64,000 nucleotides of DNA from Dendrolimus kikuchii (Eukaryota; Arthropoda; Insecta; Lepidoptera; Lasiocampidae), in the NCBI GenBank assembly GCA_019925095.2, contig CM034410.1, forward strand, positions 15,358,436-15,422,435, in the 5' to 3' direction. Of the stretch, positions 1 to 10,200 are shown piece by piece (position 1 is the first letter of the stretch; every line of letters starts with the position of its first letter). The notes below the pieces were generated by a model. That model did not search any database. It saw only the letters and a list, made by a program, of their open reading frames with translations, and was not told where the DNA came from. Made by a program: the position numbers and the translations under genes.

Positions 1-61
1 ATCCGCCGCGATGATATCCAGAAGATATTGTGGTTTTAGTAGAATATTTTTTATCACCTGA

Positions 62-300
62 AGCAGTCAAACAGGCAAATGGCTCACCTGATGGAAAATG
101 GTTACCGTCGCCTATGGACGTTTGCAACACCAATGACATCGCCAACGCGTTGCCGACCTTTGAGAATTTTTATAACGCCCATAAAGAACCCCATTCTATA
201 GCGCAAAGGGAAAACCGCGGCGGGAAGTTCCCTCCAGATCATTAGTAGGTGGAATAAATGTTCTAGGGAACTTTTGCGTAGTTGAGTGTGGGAGCTCAAG
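62..300 (-). repeat. Retroposon fragment sharing its 3' tail with family S1
   Basis: The stretch at 62-140 reads, on the minus strand, like the last ~75 bases of the S1 family (Cys-free, non-coding; CATAGGCGACGGTAACC followed by a CATCAGGTGAGCC-type end). The sequence beyond it (150-300) does not match S1. It is therefore a different element ending in a related tail. The small frames here are not recognisable proteins. Family assignment is by eye only. Confidence 0.5.
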
Positions 301-566
301 GAAATGGGGGTGAATATCTCGTCGCTGGCGAGCGGTACGGTTGTAAAAGTGAGGCGTTGGCACCAGATCAAACAGTTCCTCGGAACACTCCCCGTTATAC
401 AGACGGTAAAATACGCAGAGGGAAAAGTATGAATATATATTACATATAAGAATATGAATTATTGACTATCGCAATGGATTCGTACTTTAAATATGTTAGC
501 AACGCCAAGATACAGAACTGGGCTCCAGAACCCGATTGCTTCATAGTTGTTGGTTCTACGACAGTT

Positions 567-893
567 TTATCCGTGCAGGAACGGAGAAAGAATACAATTT
601 CCTGCGGCCGGGCGGCCTGTCTTAAGAGGCGACTAAACAACCCACAGCCAGGTGGTAGGGCATTTGCCTGACTGGATGGCTACCACCCCTGGTCTAGAGC
701 ATGCCGCCATAATAACTTTGAGCTATGTTCCGGCATTAGTGACCAGGTTCCAGATTCACTTAAGAGAGCAGCAGCGCATTTGTAGCACCTTTGGTGTTGC
801 AAATGTCTATAGGCGATGGTAACCGCTTTCCATCCAGTGGGCCGTCTGCCTGGCTGCTGAAGTCCTGCAATAAAAAAATTAAAAAAAAGTCGT
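567..893 (+). repeat. S1 retroposon copy 1 (full length)
   Basis: S1 is defined here by comparing copies inside the window. It starts TCCGTGCAGGAACGGAGAAA, runs about 310 bp, and ends TGCAATAAA followed by a poly(A) run. No clear pol III A/B boxes are visible, so it may be a LINE-derived or 5S/other SINE-like element. This copy is full length with a mutated A-rich tail at 868-893. Confidence 0.75.
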
Positions 894-1070
894 AACGGGC
901 TAAATAAACTTAACAACTTTACGAGTTTTATTTTTATTTATTTAAAAGAAAAACAAACAGCTACAATATAACATACGAAATAAAAAGTTACAATAAGATC
1001 AGGTAATACTATTGAAGTCAACGACGCGTTGTCCATACGGAAACATTTACAAGATTATTAATAAAAATAC

Positions 1071-1268
1071 CTTCTGCTAGTACACGATTAACTTGATCGT
1101 GTACTAGCAGAAGGTGATGTCAGGAGCCTTAAGAACAGACGAGCGTGCATGACAAGAGTTATGAACGTCAAAGAAGCAAGTGAGATGTGTAAGAATAAGC
1201 CAGAATGGCGCTCTGTTGTTCGTGCCTACCCCGCAAGGGAACTGGCGTGAAGTTATGTATGTATGTAT
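1071..1268 (+). mobile_element. 3' end of (TATG)n-tailed non-LTR element, with foldback
   Basis: Positions 1093-1255 match the C-terminal coding end and 3' end of the element seen at 15355-16735. It ends in the typical TATGTATGTATG tail. The 5' junction is a 20-bp inverted copy of the element's own sequence (1071-1090 against about 1096-1115). That suggests a fold-back or twin-priming event at insertion. Confidence 0.7.
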
Positions 1269-1805
1269 TAATGAAAATACAAGAGGTACAAAAATATTAA
1301 CAATAAGTAAAAATAAGGATATAAAAATAATTCATAGAACATATTACAGAACAAAGATAAATGTAAGATATTATTAACAAGTGTAGTATATAATTAAACC
1401 ATAAATTCTCTTGAACTTCCTTAATCCTATTTGATGTGTATGCGAAGTTGCGAACGTTGCGTGCGTGAGTATTTTTGTCTACCGTAGATCGATCGATTTA
1501 ATAATAAAAAACGAAGCACGGTTCGAATACGGGATAGAGTCAGTCCCGCCGGGACATTTTAAACTAAGCCTAAAATATGGGACGTCCCGGGAAATACGGG
1601 ACGTCTGGCAACCCTAATTATAACCTCAAAACACGCACATATTAATAGTTTTTAGAGAGTGAATATCGCAACTCTTCAAGTTTTCGATGCCGTTTTCCGT
1701 GGTGTTGTTTGTTAGCAATGCTAGACATGTTATACCTCAATGCCTAAAATGATTCATCCAAATTGAAAGACAGAAAATTAAATGAATCGTAAAGGATTCT
1801 CTTCG

Positions 1806-2080
1806 TGCAGGAACGAAAAAAGAACACTAATCCCAGCAACCGGGCGGCCTGTCGTAAGCGGCGATAAAACAACCTACAGCCAGGTGGTAGGGCATTTGCC
1901 CGACTGGATGGCTACCACCCCTGCTCTAGAGTAGGCTATCATAAAAACTTTGAATTGTGTTCTGGCATCATTGGCAGCACCTCTGGTATTGCTGATGTCC
2001 ATAGCCGACGGTGACCACTTTCCATCATAGTTGGGCCATCAGCCTATCTGCTGCGCACCAGTAATAAAATAAAAAAAGGA
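1806..2080 (+). repeat. S1 retroposon copy 2 (diverged)
   Basis: It starts CGTGCAGGAACGAAAAAAG and ends with an AATAAAATAAAAAAA tail. An internal segment that holds the AGAGAGCAGCAGCG block in other copies is missing. It is clearly S1 but older than most copies. Confidence 0.65.
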
Positions 2081-2392
2081 CTGGTTCTCTTGCCTTTTCA
2101 TCGTACAACTTCGATATTGTCAAAATCAACACAATTTGGTCGAACAAAATGATACAAAAGTAAAATTTTATTTAAAAAAAACTCGTTACTTTGTTGCTTT
2201 ATACAATTGATCAGTAATGAAATATTGTTTTGTGCGGAACTGTTTAAGTATATTAAAGAATAATAAATTATCATCCTTAATCATTTATTCAATAAAACAG
2301 TCGTAGGTATCTTTTTATATTCAGTTGCGTAATGTCCTTCGTGTCCTACTTGTTTCAATAAAAAAAATCAAATTAGAAATTGCAATATAATA
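2081..2392. other. Unassigned upstream flank of the gustatory receptor gene
   Basis: This AT-rich stretch separates an S1 copy from the receptor start codon. It must hold the promoter and any 5' untranslated sequence of the receptor, but I cannot point to a specific TATA box or initiator. Confidence 0.3.
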
Positions 2393-3202
2393 ATGATATT
2401 ATTAAATCAAACTTTAAGAAACAAAACATCTATTTTCAAAATACCAAAATGCAACCACGAAATACCAGGCAGACATAATAACGCAGAAGTTCTATTAAAC
2501 AATCACTTGAACAAAGAATTGCAACAGTTTCTCAGACCGCTAAATCTTTTACAGAACTGTTTTCATCTTCCAAAATACAAGATTCGTGACAATTTTATAA
2601 CACCAAATGATTTAAAATCTAAAGTAATATCTTTAGGTGTTGCAGTAGTTTTCATTATAATAAATATACATCATTATATGAATACAGATTTGGATTATAA
2701 TAGTAACAAATTTAATCTCACCGCGAACTTAGGTGCGAGGATGAGTATTATTTTATATGCTACAAATTTCCTCTTCGCCGAAATTCAATCAATATTTTAC
2801 AGTAATGAAAACGTTCAAGTGATAATTTTAATTAAGGAGATTCAGAACTTAATAAAGCGTGACGATATGACACTCAAGAAATTAATTCGATGGAATTGGA
2901 TTAGTTTCATATTTCTATTTAGTTGTACATACGGATTATACATCGGGTTTCATGTATACTTTAGATTTTTTGACATTTTTGATTTTATTTTTGATTCGGT
3001 CATGATTTTTTTGCACTTTAACATTGTCTATACTGTAGGAATTATCAAATTATTGAAAATATTCTTAGAAGAGATAACGGTAAGACTCAAATCAATGCAG
3101 ACCAATTCAAATTTGGACGACATTAATTATGATCAAATATGTTTGACATATGAGAAAATTTTGAGCGCTTATAAGATACATTCAAAAGCTTTTCAGTATC
3201 TG
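2393..3202 (+). CDS. Gustatory receptor exon 1
   Basis: Residues 1-270: the cytoplasmic amino end and the first five or so membrane spans, ending KAFQYL at a phase-0 GTAAGT donor. Reading continues open to 3268 past the donor, but that extension (starting VSDFKDSH) is intronic by comparison with the family architecture. Confidence 0.85.
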
Positions 3203-5262
3203 GTAAGTGATTTTAAAGATTCACATAATTTGCTCGACAGTACTATTGTCATGTACTTTAATCAATGATTAATAATGATTAAAACCCGTTGGATTCAATA
3301 TTGATTGGACATTGTCAATGAAAACGTGATGACACTAGTGAAGTGGCGGCAGATCTGTAACGACTGTAGGTTGCACAAAAGTATTTCATTGGTCATCTAG
3401 TTGGTACGATACGTATGTCATCATCCAATACAAAGATGATAGGAGCTATAACATGATACAAATGTACAACTGTACATATAAGGTGATATGTGTACGCTTA
3501 TTTTTTTTTATTGTAGGAGTTCAGCAGACAAGTAGACGGCCCACTTGATGGAAAGCGGTTACCATCGCCTATGGACATTTGCAACACCAAAGGTGCTACA
3601 AATGCGCTGCTGTTCTCTTAAGGGAGACTGGAACCTGGTCACTCATGCCGGAACACAATTCAAGGTTGTTATGGCGACATGCTTTAGACGAGGGGTGGTA
3701 GCCATCCAGTCGAGCAAATACTCTACCACCTGGATGTGGGTTGTTTAGTCTATTGGGTCTATTTGTCCGGTGGTAAAGTGGCGAGGGAGGAATTAATTCA
3801 TGCAATTCCGTGGTACACTCGCCGAAGTGTATGTATTTTTTATTTTATTGCATGAGGTCAGCAGACAGGCAGACGGCCCACTTGATGGAAAGCGGTTACC
3901 ATCGCTTATGGACATTTGCAAGAGCAAAGTTGCTACAAATGCGCTGCTGCTCTCTTAAGTGAGACTGGAACCTGGTCACTAATGCCGGAAGACAATTCAA
4001 GGTTGTTATGGCGACATGCTTTAGACCAGGGGTGGTAGCCATCCAGTCGGGCAAATGCCCTCCCACCTGGCAAAAGCCGCGCCGCTCGCACCTCGATTTT
4101 GTCCTGTCCAGTGCTGTTTTCAGAAACGCGACTTTACTACGGCCTGTAATCATTTAAGAGTTCCGGCAGTTGAAGGCAAACAGGAACCTTCATGTTCTAA
4201 CTTTGGTGTCTGTCTGTATGTTATATCTGATTATCTTGGGAAATTATAAGCCTAAAGATTGGTACACATAAAACAGTCTCCTGAGTTTACAAGAATGTAG
4301 TTGTTAGGAAAAATATATTAAAAAGGTTTTACTGATTATTTCAGATATTATATTACACAATCAGTACTTTCTGCTTCGCAGTGCTCAACTTCCAAGCAAT
4401 AATCGAAACATGTCACATAATAATGAAAAAGCAAGAAGTTTTTGTAAGTATTTTTTATATTGATCTTGTCACATGCCAAAAATATCATCTATTTATAACA
4501 GTTGTACAGAATAAAATTTTCAAGAAACTTCATAATGTATCTGCGTTTAACCTAATGGGAAAACTGCTGTTGCGGACAGAGGGCACCCCCCTGACCCGAA
4601 CGCCGGAGCACACCTGCTCTCCGCGCCCCGTATACTGCCGAGGCTCATAGCCCATAGCTCGTACAATTAGCAGCTAGGCGTCGGACGGTACGCGGGATAT
4701 AGGAGTGGCCTAGGAGGCAAATATTGTTAATTTTTCATCACAATTCTCATTGATGGCTTACTACTCTCTCTCTCGACTCTCTCGCGTAATTTGTAATTAC
4801 GCATTTCTTTATGTATATTTCGATTCTAAGTTATAGTTTAATAATAATCATATAGTTCAATTTTATATCGAGTTTCATTTCCAAAGAAGAAGCAACTGCC
4901 ACCAATAACTGCTTTAAATAATAAAGATTTTCTCTTATTTATAGGACCATACGTTGATCATTTTTATGATCTTCTGTCATAGCCTAACAAGGAACATATC
5001 ATTTCAAGTCGTGTTAAGCCTGGAAAGTGAAAGACTGTACTTAGCAGTCGAAAACATGAAAACTGTCTGTTACTTGAATATGGCATCAGAAGAAGAACAA
5101 GAACACAGAATGTGTATAAGAAAAATCCTTAAATTGACTAAAACTGAATTTGATAAGATTAATGCATGCGGGTTGTTTAACGTGGACGCTGCTTTATCGC
5201 TTCAATTCTTTGCCACTTTGACAACATACGTGATTGTGTTATTACAGTTTGAATTTTTGTAA
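2393..5262 (+). CDS. Gustatory receptor gene (7tm_7 family), three exons
   Basis: The predicted product is an insect gustatory receptor, a seven-pass ligand-gated cation channel of chemosensory neurons. Joining 2393-3202, 4345-4443 and 4945-5262 gives 408 aa, the usual length for this family. Donors are GTAAGT at 3203 and GTAAGT at 4444; acceptors are TTATTTCAG ending at 4344 and TTTATAG ending at 4944. Both introns are phase 0, as is common near the 3' end of insect Gr genes. The C-terminus holds the hallmark ACGLFNVDAAL block and the TYVIVLLQF motif. Several hydrophobic spans occur in exon 1 (for example VISLGVAVVFIIINI). The start is the first ATG of the open exon and leads into a Gr-like amino end (RPLNLLQ...PKYKIRDNF). 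There are no internal stops, so it looks intact. Lepidopteran bitter-receptor clade is likely; the ligand is unknown. Confidence 0.88.
3504..3757 (-). repeat. S1 retroposon copy 3, in receptor intron 1
   Basis: Minus-strand S1: poly(T) at 3504-3515, then the 3' end, running to about the GTCGTAAGAGG-complement region. It is 5' truncated at about 3757. It lies antisense inside intron 1 of the gustatory receptor gene. Confidence 0.75.
3832..4075 (-). repeat. S1 retroposon copy 4, in receptor intron 1
   Basis: A second antisense S1 copy in the same intron, also 5' truncated (about 4075). Its T-rich tail complement is at 3837-3850. It is about 90% like copy 3 by eye; the two flank a short unique stretch. 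Confidence 0.75.
4345..4443 (+). CDS. Gustatory receptor exon 2
   Basis: Thirty-three codons, ILYYTISTF...KKQEVF, phase 0 at both ends. It supplies the membrane segment between exon 1 and the C-terminal block. A possible alternative acceptor at CTTCGCAG (4380) would drop twelve residues, but the upstream TTATTTCAG fits the family better. Confidence 0.8.
4568..4907 (+). mobile_element. Solo-LTR-like element, family L2, in receptor intron 2
   Basis: It starts TGTTGCGGACAGAG and ends CAACTGCCACCAATA. It is flanked by an exact 5-bp duplication, ACTGC (4563-4567 and 4908-4912). The same ends and a 5-bp duplication recur at 40251-40992 and 59370-59692. Ends and duplication length suit a solo LTR of a Copia or BEL-type retrotransposon, but the class is inferred. 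It occupies most of intron 2. Confidence 0.75.
4945..5262 (+). CDS. Gustatory receptor exon 3
   Basis: 105 codons plus TAA. It carries the last membrane span and the diagnostic C-terminus: NACGLFNVDAALSLQFFATL followed by TYVIVLLQF. Many lepidopteran Gr genes have a further intron before the ACGLF block; here the block is fused in one exon. Confidence 0.88.
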   Translation, partial: DHTLIIFMIFCHSLTRNISFQVVLSLESERLYLAVENMKTVCYLNMASEEEQEHRMCIRKILKLTKTEFDKINACGLFNVDAALSLQFFATLTTYVIVLLQFEFL

Positions 5263-5318
5263 TCCTGGTATTTTAAAATGTATTTTTCATATATTACCAT
5301 ACTATAATATCATTACTT

Positions 5319-5324
5319 AATAAA
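5319..5324 (+). promoter_or_regulatory. Polyadenylation signal of the receptor gene
   Basis: A canonical AATAAA 57 bp after the receptor stop codon. Confidence 0.6.
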
Positions 5325-6927
5325 TGTGTACATTTATACATCTGGAGATGTTACAAGTCAAATCTTTGCTATGTAATAACGTTATAATGAGATATTCACT
5401 AAATACAAGATATGATGATATATTAATACATTGGCGTTTTCACATGCACATGTTGAACGCAACCGGTATTTAACACTCGGATAATGATGAAATGGATGGA
5501 CGGATGGCCGGATGGACAAGTAATCAATAAATGCCGCCAGCCTTCTGGGCACGCTCCCCGTTGGCAGTGATCTGCTACATAATGTATTTTAGTTTCAATG
5601 TCTTTGGGGGGTTTTTTTTACTAAATCTTACTTATCTATATTGATATATATCTTGTTTATCTTACTGGATCAATTTTTCAATAAATGGATATTAGGCTTC
5701 AGATATAGAAATTCGGGATAAATCACTATACAAATTTCAGAGGTGAGCATTAAGGATTAAAATAAAATAAAAAACTTAATAATAATGTTTGTTTTATTTT
5801 ATTGATAATACAAATTAATCTTTACCTTAATTTTTATTTACACTTTACTCCTAAATAAATTTATTTTATCAACTATGTACCAACTAATGTTATGTTTTTT
5901 GTGACAACAATTTTTTGACGTAGATATTTAAAACATACTACAACTAATTGTGATAGATGGCATTTTATAATATTCACTAACTTATTTCAGCAAGCAAACA
6001 CAATCTACTATTATCCTTTTAGGAAGGTATAAACAAGAAAGTTTATGAGCACTCGGCGTAAACAAGCCACTGAAAACAGCTAGCGGTGGTCAGCGACAAA
6101 CAGTGCACACGCTCTTTGATACATTTTCTAGGGATTCGCCGCACATGTGTGGCCGGTAGCAGTGTCCACGACTGTCGCCGGGGTTTGGTTCCTCGGCGGT
6201 AACATAGACTCTAAAGTGTTACCGCCTGCCGGGCTGTGACGGAGCGGCACAACCATGTACCCGTGGCCCTGGCATAAGGGTAAAAGACGGAACACCGAGG
6301 TGTTCTAGTGGGTGTCCCCAACCGTGGTGTGACAATAGCATCTCTTGCTTGCTGTGCTAGTGTCCCAACGTGGCAAATCTCACACTTCCTACCGCGTTTT
6401 CTTCCGCAGTGGATATAGTCCTAAAATGAATTTCTCTTTATAAAAAGTCTCCACAAATAGCTAAGTATCACACAAACGCCGATATCTGTCATGGACGCGC
6501 CACTCCACCCTCTTCTGACCCTCACTCAGTTAACCGATATGCATCCTAGGCATTGCATGTATCAAGGGTGGATATTGATACATTTAATTGATGGAGCAAA
6601 CTTTCCGTGTCGGAGTCCATCATGTCGAGACGTCACAGCAAAGAGTGGGTTACAAATTGTTATGGTTTTCGAATACAGTGGTTGTCGAGCACTATCGTCG
6701 CAACTGTAAAAAGGGCGGTGGTGCGCAACAACTACCGGTGGTTGTGATCGGTGGGACATTTGCGTCTAGCCTAAAATGTACCAAGAATACCACGAGTTGT
6801 CACACGCGACGCTCAATCATTTAGTGTCACTCGACGCTAATCGAGAGTCTGAGGCTAGGCCCCTTAGCTACACTGATTCACATGGACCCGGTACAGAGGC
6901 TGGTCGTGGAAGAATACCAACTCTCTT
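5325..6927. other. Intergenic region between the two convergent genes
   Basis: It holds no recognised gene. The AT-rich part (5325-6000) is featureless. 6030-6420 and 6480-6900 are distinctly GC-richer, with wording similar to LINE 3' untranslated regions (for example GTGTTCTAGTGGGTGTCCCC at 6300-6319). I read them as old retroelement remnants, but no frame is recognisable. Confidence 0.35.
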
Positions 6928-6933
6928 TTTATT
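6928..6933 (-). promoter_or_regulatory. Candidate polyadenylation signal of the transporter gene
   Basis: AATAAA on the minus strand about 145 bp past the transporter stop codon. It is the nearest canonical hexamer I found. Confidence 0.45.
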
Positions 6934-7077
6934 TAGACTACCCTGATTTAGAGAAAGAATCTGAAAATGAATGCAGTATGATAACCTGTATAGAATGGAC
7001 TGTATGTGAATAGCAAAAACTTCATAGTTTTGCTCTCGTAATATTTGTCTATACAAAAGAATGTAGTAAATTTTTAA

Positions 7078-7281
7078 TTAAGTTTGATCATAATTTATGG
7101 TATTATTTTTTGGTTTTTCAACACAACTTAGTAGTTTGAAGTCTCTGCCAAACATTTCACCGTCTCCTAAGGTTTGTGGCAGCGGCTGGTTCAGGGTCTC
7201 AGGTAGGAAGAGGGATGTGATGCCTCCCATTACGCAAAGTATGCCCATTATGATAAGTGGCAATGCTCTGGAGTAGACAGC
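7078..7281 (-). CDS. Transporter exon 12 (C-terminus)
   Basis: Residues 653-719 plus TAA. It encodes TM11-12 and the cytoplasmic tail with the family-typical [19 protein letters not shown] end. Acceptor TTGCAG, phase 0. Confidence 0.9.
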   Translation of the reverse strand, partial: AVYSRALPLIIMGILCVMGGITSLFLPETLNQPLPQTLGDGEMFGRDFKLLSCVEKPKNNTINYDQT

Positions 7282-10200
7282 CTGCAAGTGAAACATAACA
7301 TGTACTTACATTTTGGAAATGCTGAACAGCTTAAGTTAATTCTTGAAACGAATCTGTTTTGCTATAAATTTGGACAAGACAAAGTTCAAAACCTGTCTGT
7401 GGAATGGTTTACAAACTGAAGGTCACTTAGTAGCTATGGAGCGAGATATATGGGAACTCTCTTATAGATAAAATCCGAAACGAGGATATCCATAAGTGAA
7501 CCGAGGTTACAGACATAGCTCACAAAATTAGCAAGCTGAAGTGGCAGTGAGCCAACTACATTTGGCGCAGGACTGATGATGGCTGATGGAGCAGACGAGT
7601 TGTAGAGTGGAAACCGCGTGTCGAAAGTCATAGTCTAGGATGCTTTTTATTCCAATGGACCGACGATCTATGCAAGATTGCCGGTGGGGGTTGAGTGACG
7701 ACAGCAGATGACCGGTATATGTGGTGCAAACTTAGGGAGGCCTACGTCTATCATTATCAATAGTTGACCGATGACGAGTGTCTGAGACCAACAAACACCA
7801 CCAGCTCCTTTCGTAAGGTTATCCAAAAGAATAAGTTCGACACAGCTTGGGGAAGAAGATGGTTGGTATCAGTAAAAGTTGTCTTCTTTATCATTCCACA
7901 ATACTTATAGACAAGTTTTGGAGCTCTACGCGTCCCCGTTATGATGTACAATACCGAGGAATAATAGTGACATATTTTATTATCAAGTTTAAAGCCACAC
8001 AGTATGCTATAGAGCTTTGTTAAGGTGTTTCTCTTAAGGATAAGTGCCACTGGTAGAAGTTACATGAGGAAAAATTATTGAGCAGTAGATTAGGACTGGC
8101 TGATGATTTTCATAGGTACCTGTACATATGTGAGTTCGAATTTTAGCTAAGAACAGTTTATTGGGCCTAACTTGTATATCATTACAAATATCATGAGTAT
8201 TCATAAGGGGGGATGTGGTGAAGAAGTTTGCAAATCATATTTACCTAAACCAGTTAATCTATCTTGGCAGGTAATCCGTCAGTTTTCTTATATCTGAAGG
8301 TCCAAACCAAATAATAGAATACTTATAGGATATCTTACTCACCAAATGAACAATATAAGGGCAAGCCAATAAACCCAACCCTGATATGAAAGAAGCAGCA
8401 CCCATAGCTTGTGCCCTTAGAACTGTGGGCAGAAGTTCTCCAATCTGCACGTAGAATACAGCAAACGATGCTGCAGCACATAGTCTACCTAACATGGCCA
8501 GAGATACAGTGACCCAGGGCCGCGCTGAAATTTAAAATTTTATGAGGCGGATTTTAAAAACTAATGACTCATAGATTTTTAAAGCATGCTCCTTTTATCT
8601 GAGAATTAATTTGGTAGATCTATTTGGTATAGATATTTTATCCTTATCTAAAGGAGGGTTTGATCAGTAAAGGAACTTTATTTCAGGCACATAGATAAGA
8701 GTGAGAGAGAGAGAGGTAAGGTCTAGGTCTAGCATTCTCAAAGTTTGTTAATCATTACATGAACGATTCTCGATAAACTGAATAATATTGTGAATTTATT
8801 TGATAAATTGAGATTTGGTTTGTGTAAACTGATTTTCTTATATAACATGTAAATGGTTGCTCAAATATTTATCTTTCTAAGTATTGAATGGTTCTGTGCA
8901 ATATAAATTAGAACATTACGCATGAAAAACCGCGTAGAAAACTCTAATAAAAGTAATGGGTAAACTACCTTCAGGTACAAAAACGCAACTCAAACAAGCC
9001 AAGCCACCGATAGACATAAATATGCAGAGTACCCATCGTCTGCCATATCTGTCCATGCACCGCCATGCGATAAAATATGACGGTAGTTCGACAGCACCTC
9101 CTGAAACGCAAAAGGCAATAAGGAACTTTGAATTAATAAACTTAATATTGTATATCATATTGTTACGAGCTACAGGACGAATTCGAATTAAAACAAATGC
9201 CGTTGGAATTACTATAGAGTTTATTAGAACTGTACAAACACGTATAAAACAGGTACAAAATAAAACTGGATGCAACCAGTTCACACTGCACGATTCAATG
9301 CAATTCAACACGCGCAAAGTACGTCACTATGTCGCTAATCGAAAGTACTACGCACGTCTTAATCGTATCGTAGTCGTCGCTTGACTGCCCCACCCCTCCG
9401 TTCGGGCATTGTTTTATACTAAAATGTACAATACCGACAAAGGGGCCGCGTTAACCCGCACATCTGGCAAGCTTCGACGCAATGCAATAAAAACAAGGAT
9501 TATCCGACACTAATGGCGGCCATAAACGAAAGGAATAGTTCGACTCTAATTACAGCCAGAAAATAACAATATATGTTTTTAAAGTTTAAACACGAAGTAA
9601 ACAAAAGAACTCGGAATGCGGGAGGGGCAATAAACAAGGTGCGCGGCATTTCTTTTTCGGTTTGAAACAATAGGTATGCAGGTAGCCCAACTTGTAACAA
9701 TGTTAACGTACTACCAAAAGCGTTTCCATATAATCGTATATATTTATATCTACTTATCAGCAAATATTATTCAAAATAAAATTCAGACCCAACGCGTTGT
9801 CACAAGTATCAAATTTTATACAAATACTAGTTTTCCGCGAGGCCACACCTTGAGTCAAACCCTACTAGGTAACTCTATCTTTCTGACATAAAAAATTAAT
9901 AAGTTTTTTTTATATATCGCAAGCGAAACCGAGGGCAAAATTGATATATATAAACCTTCCTTGAAGAGTACTTTGATTATGAAAACAGCTTAAAAAATTG
10001 TTGCGTAGTTTAGGAGTTAACGGATATACAGACAGACGTGCAACCAGTCTTTGTTTTATACTTCTCTATCTCGAGAGAGGAATCCTGTTATAACGTATAT
10101 TTTACACCTTTTATTCCAATATTTATAAGTTCTGAGTAGTTTTATTGTTCTAATTAATACATCAACAGGATCTACAATTGCTGAGCTTTATGATAATAAA

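Noticed and set aside
8956..9384. A 142-codon plus frame
   Set aside because: It spans transporter exon 10 in antisense and a solo LTR; there is no protein resemblance.
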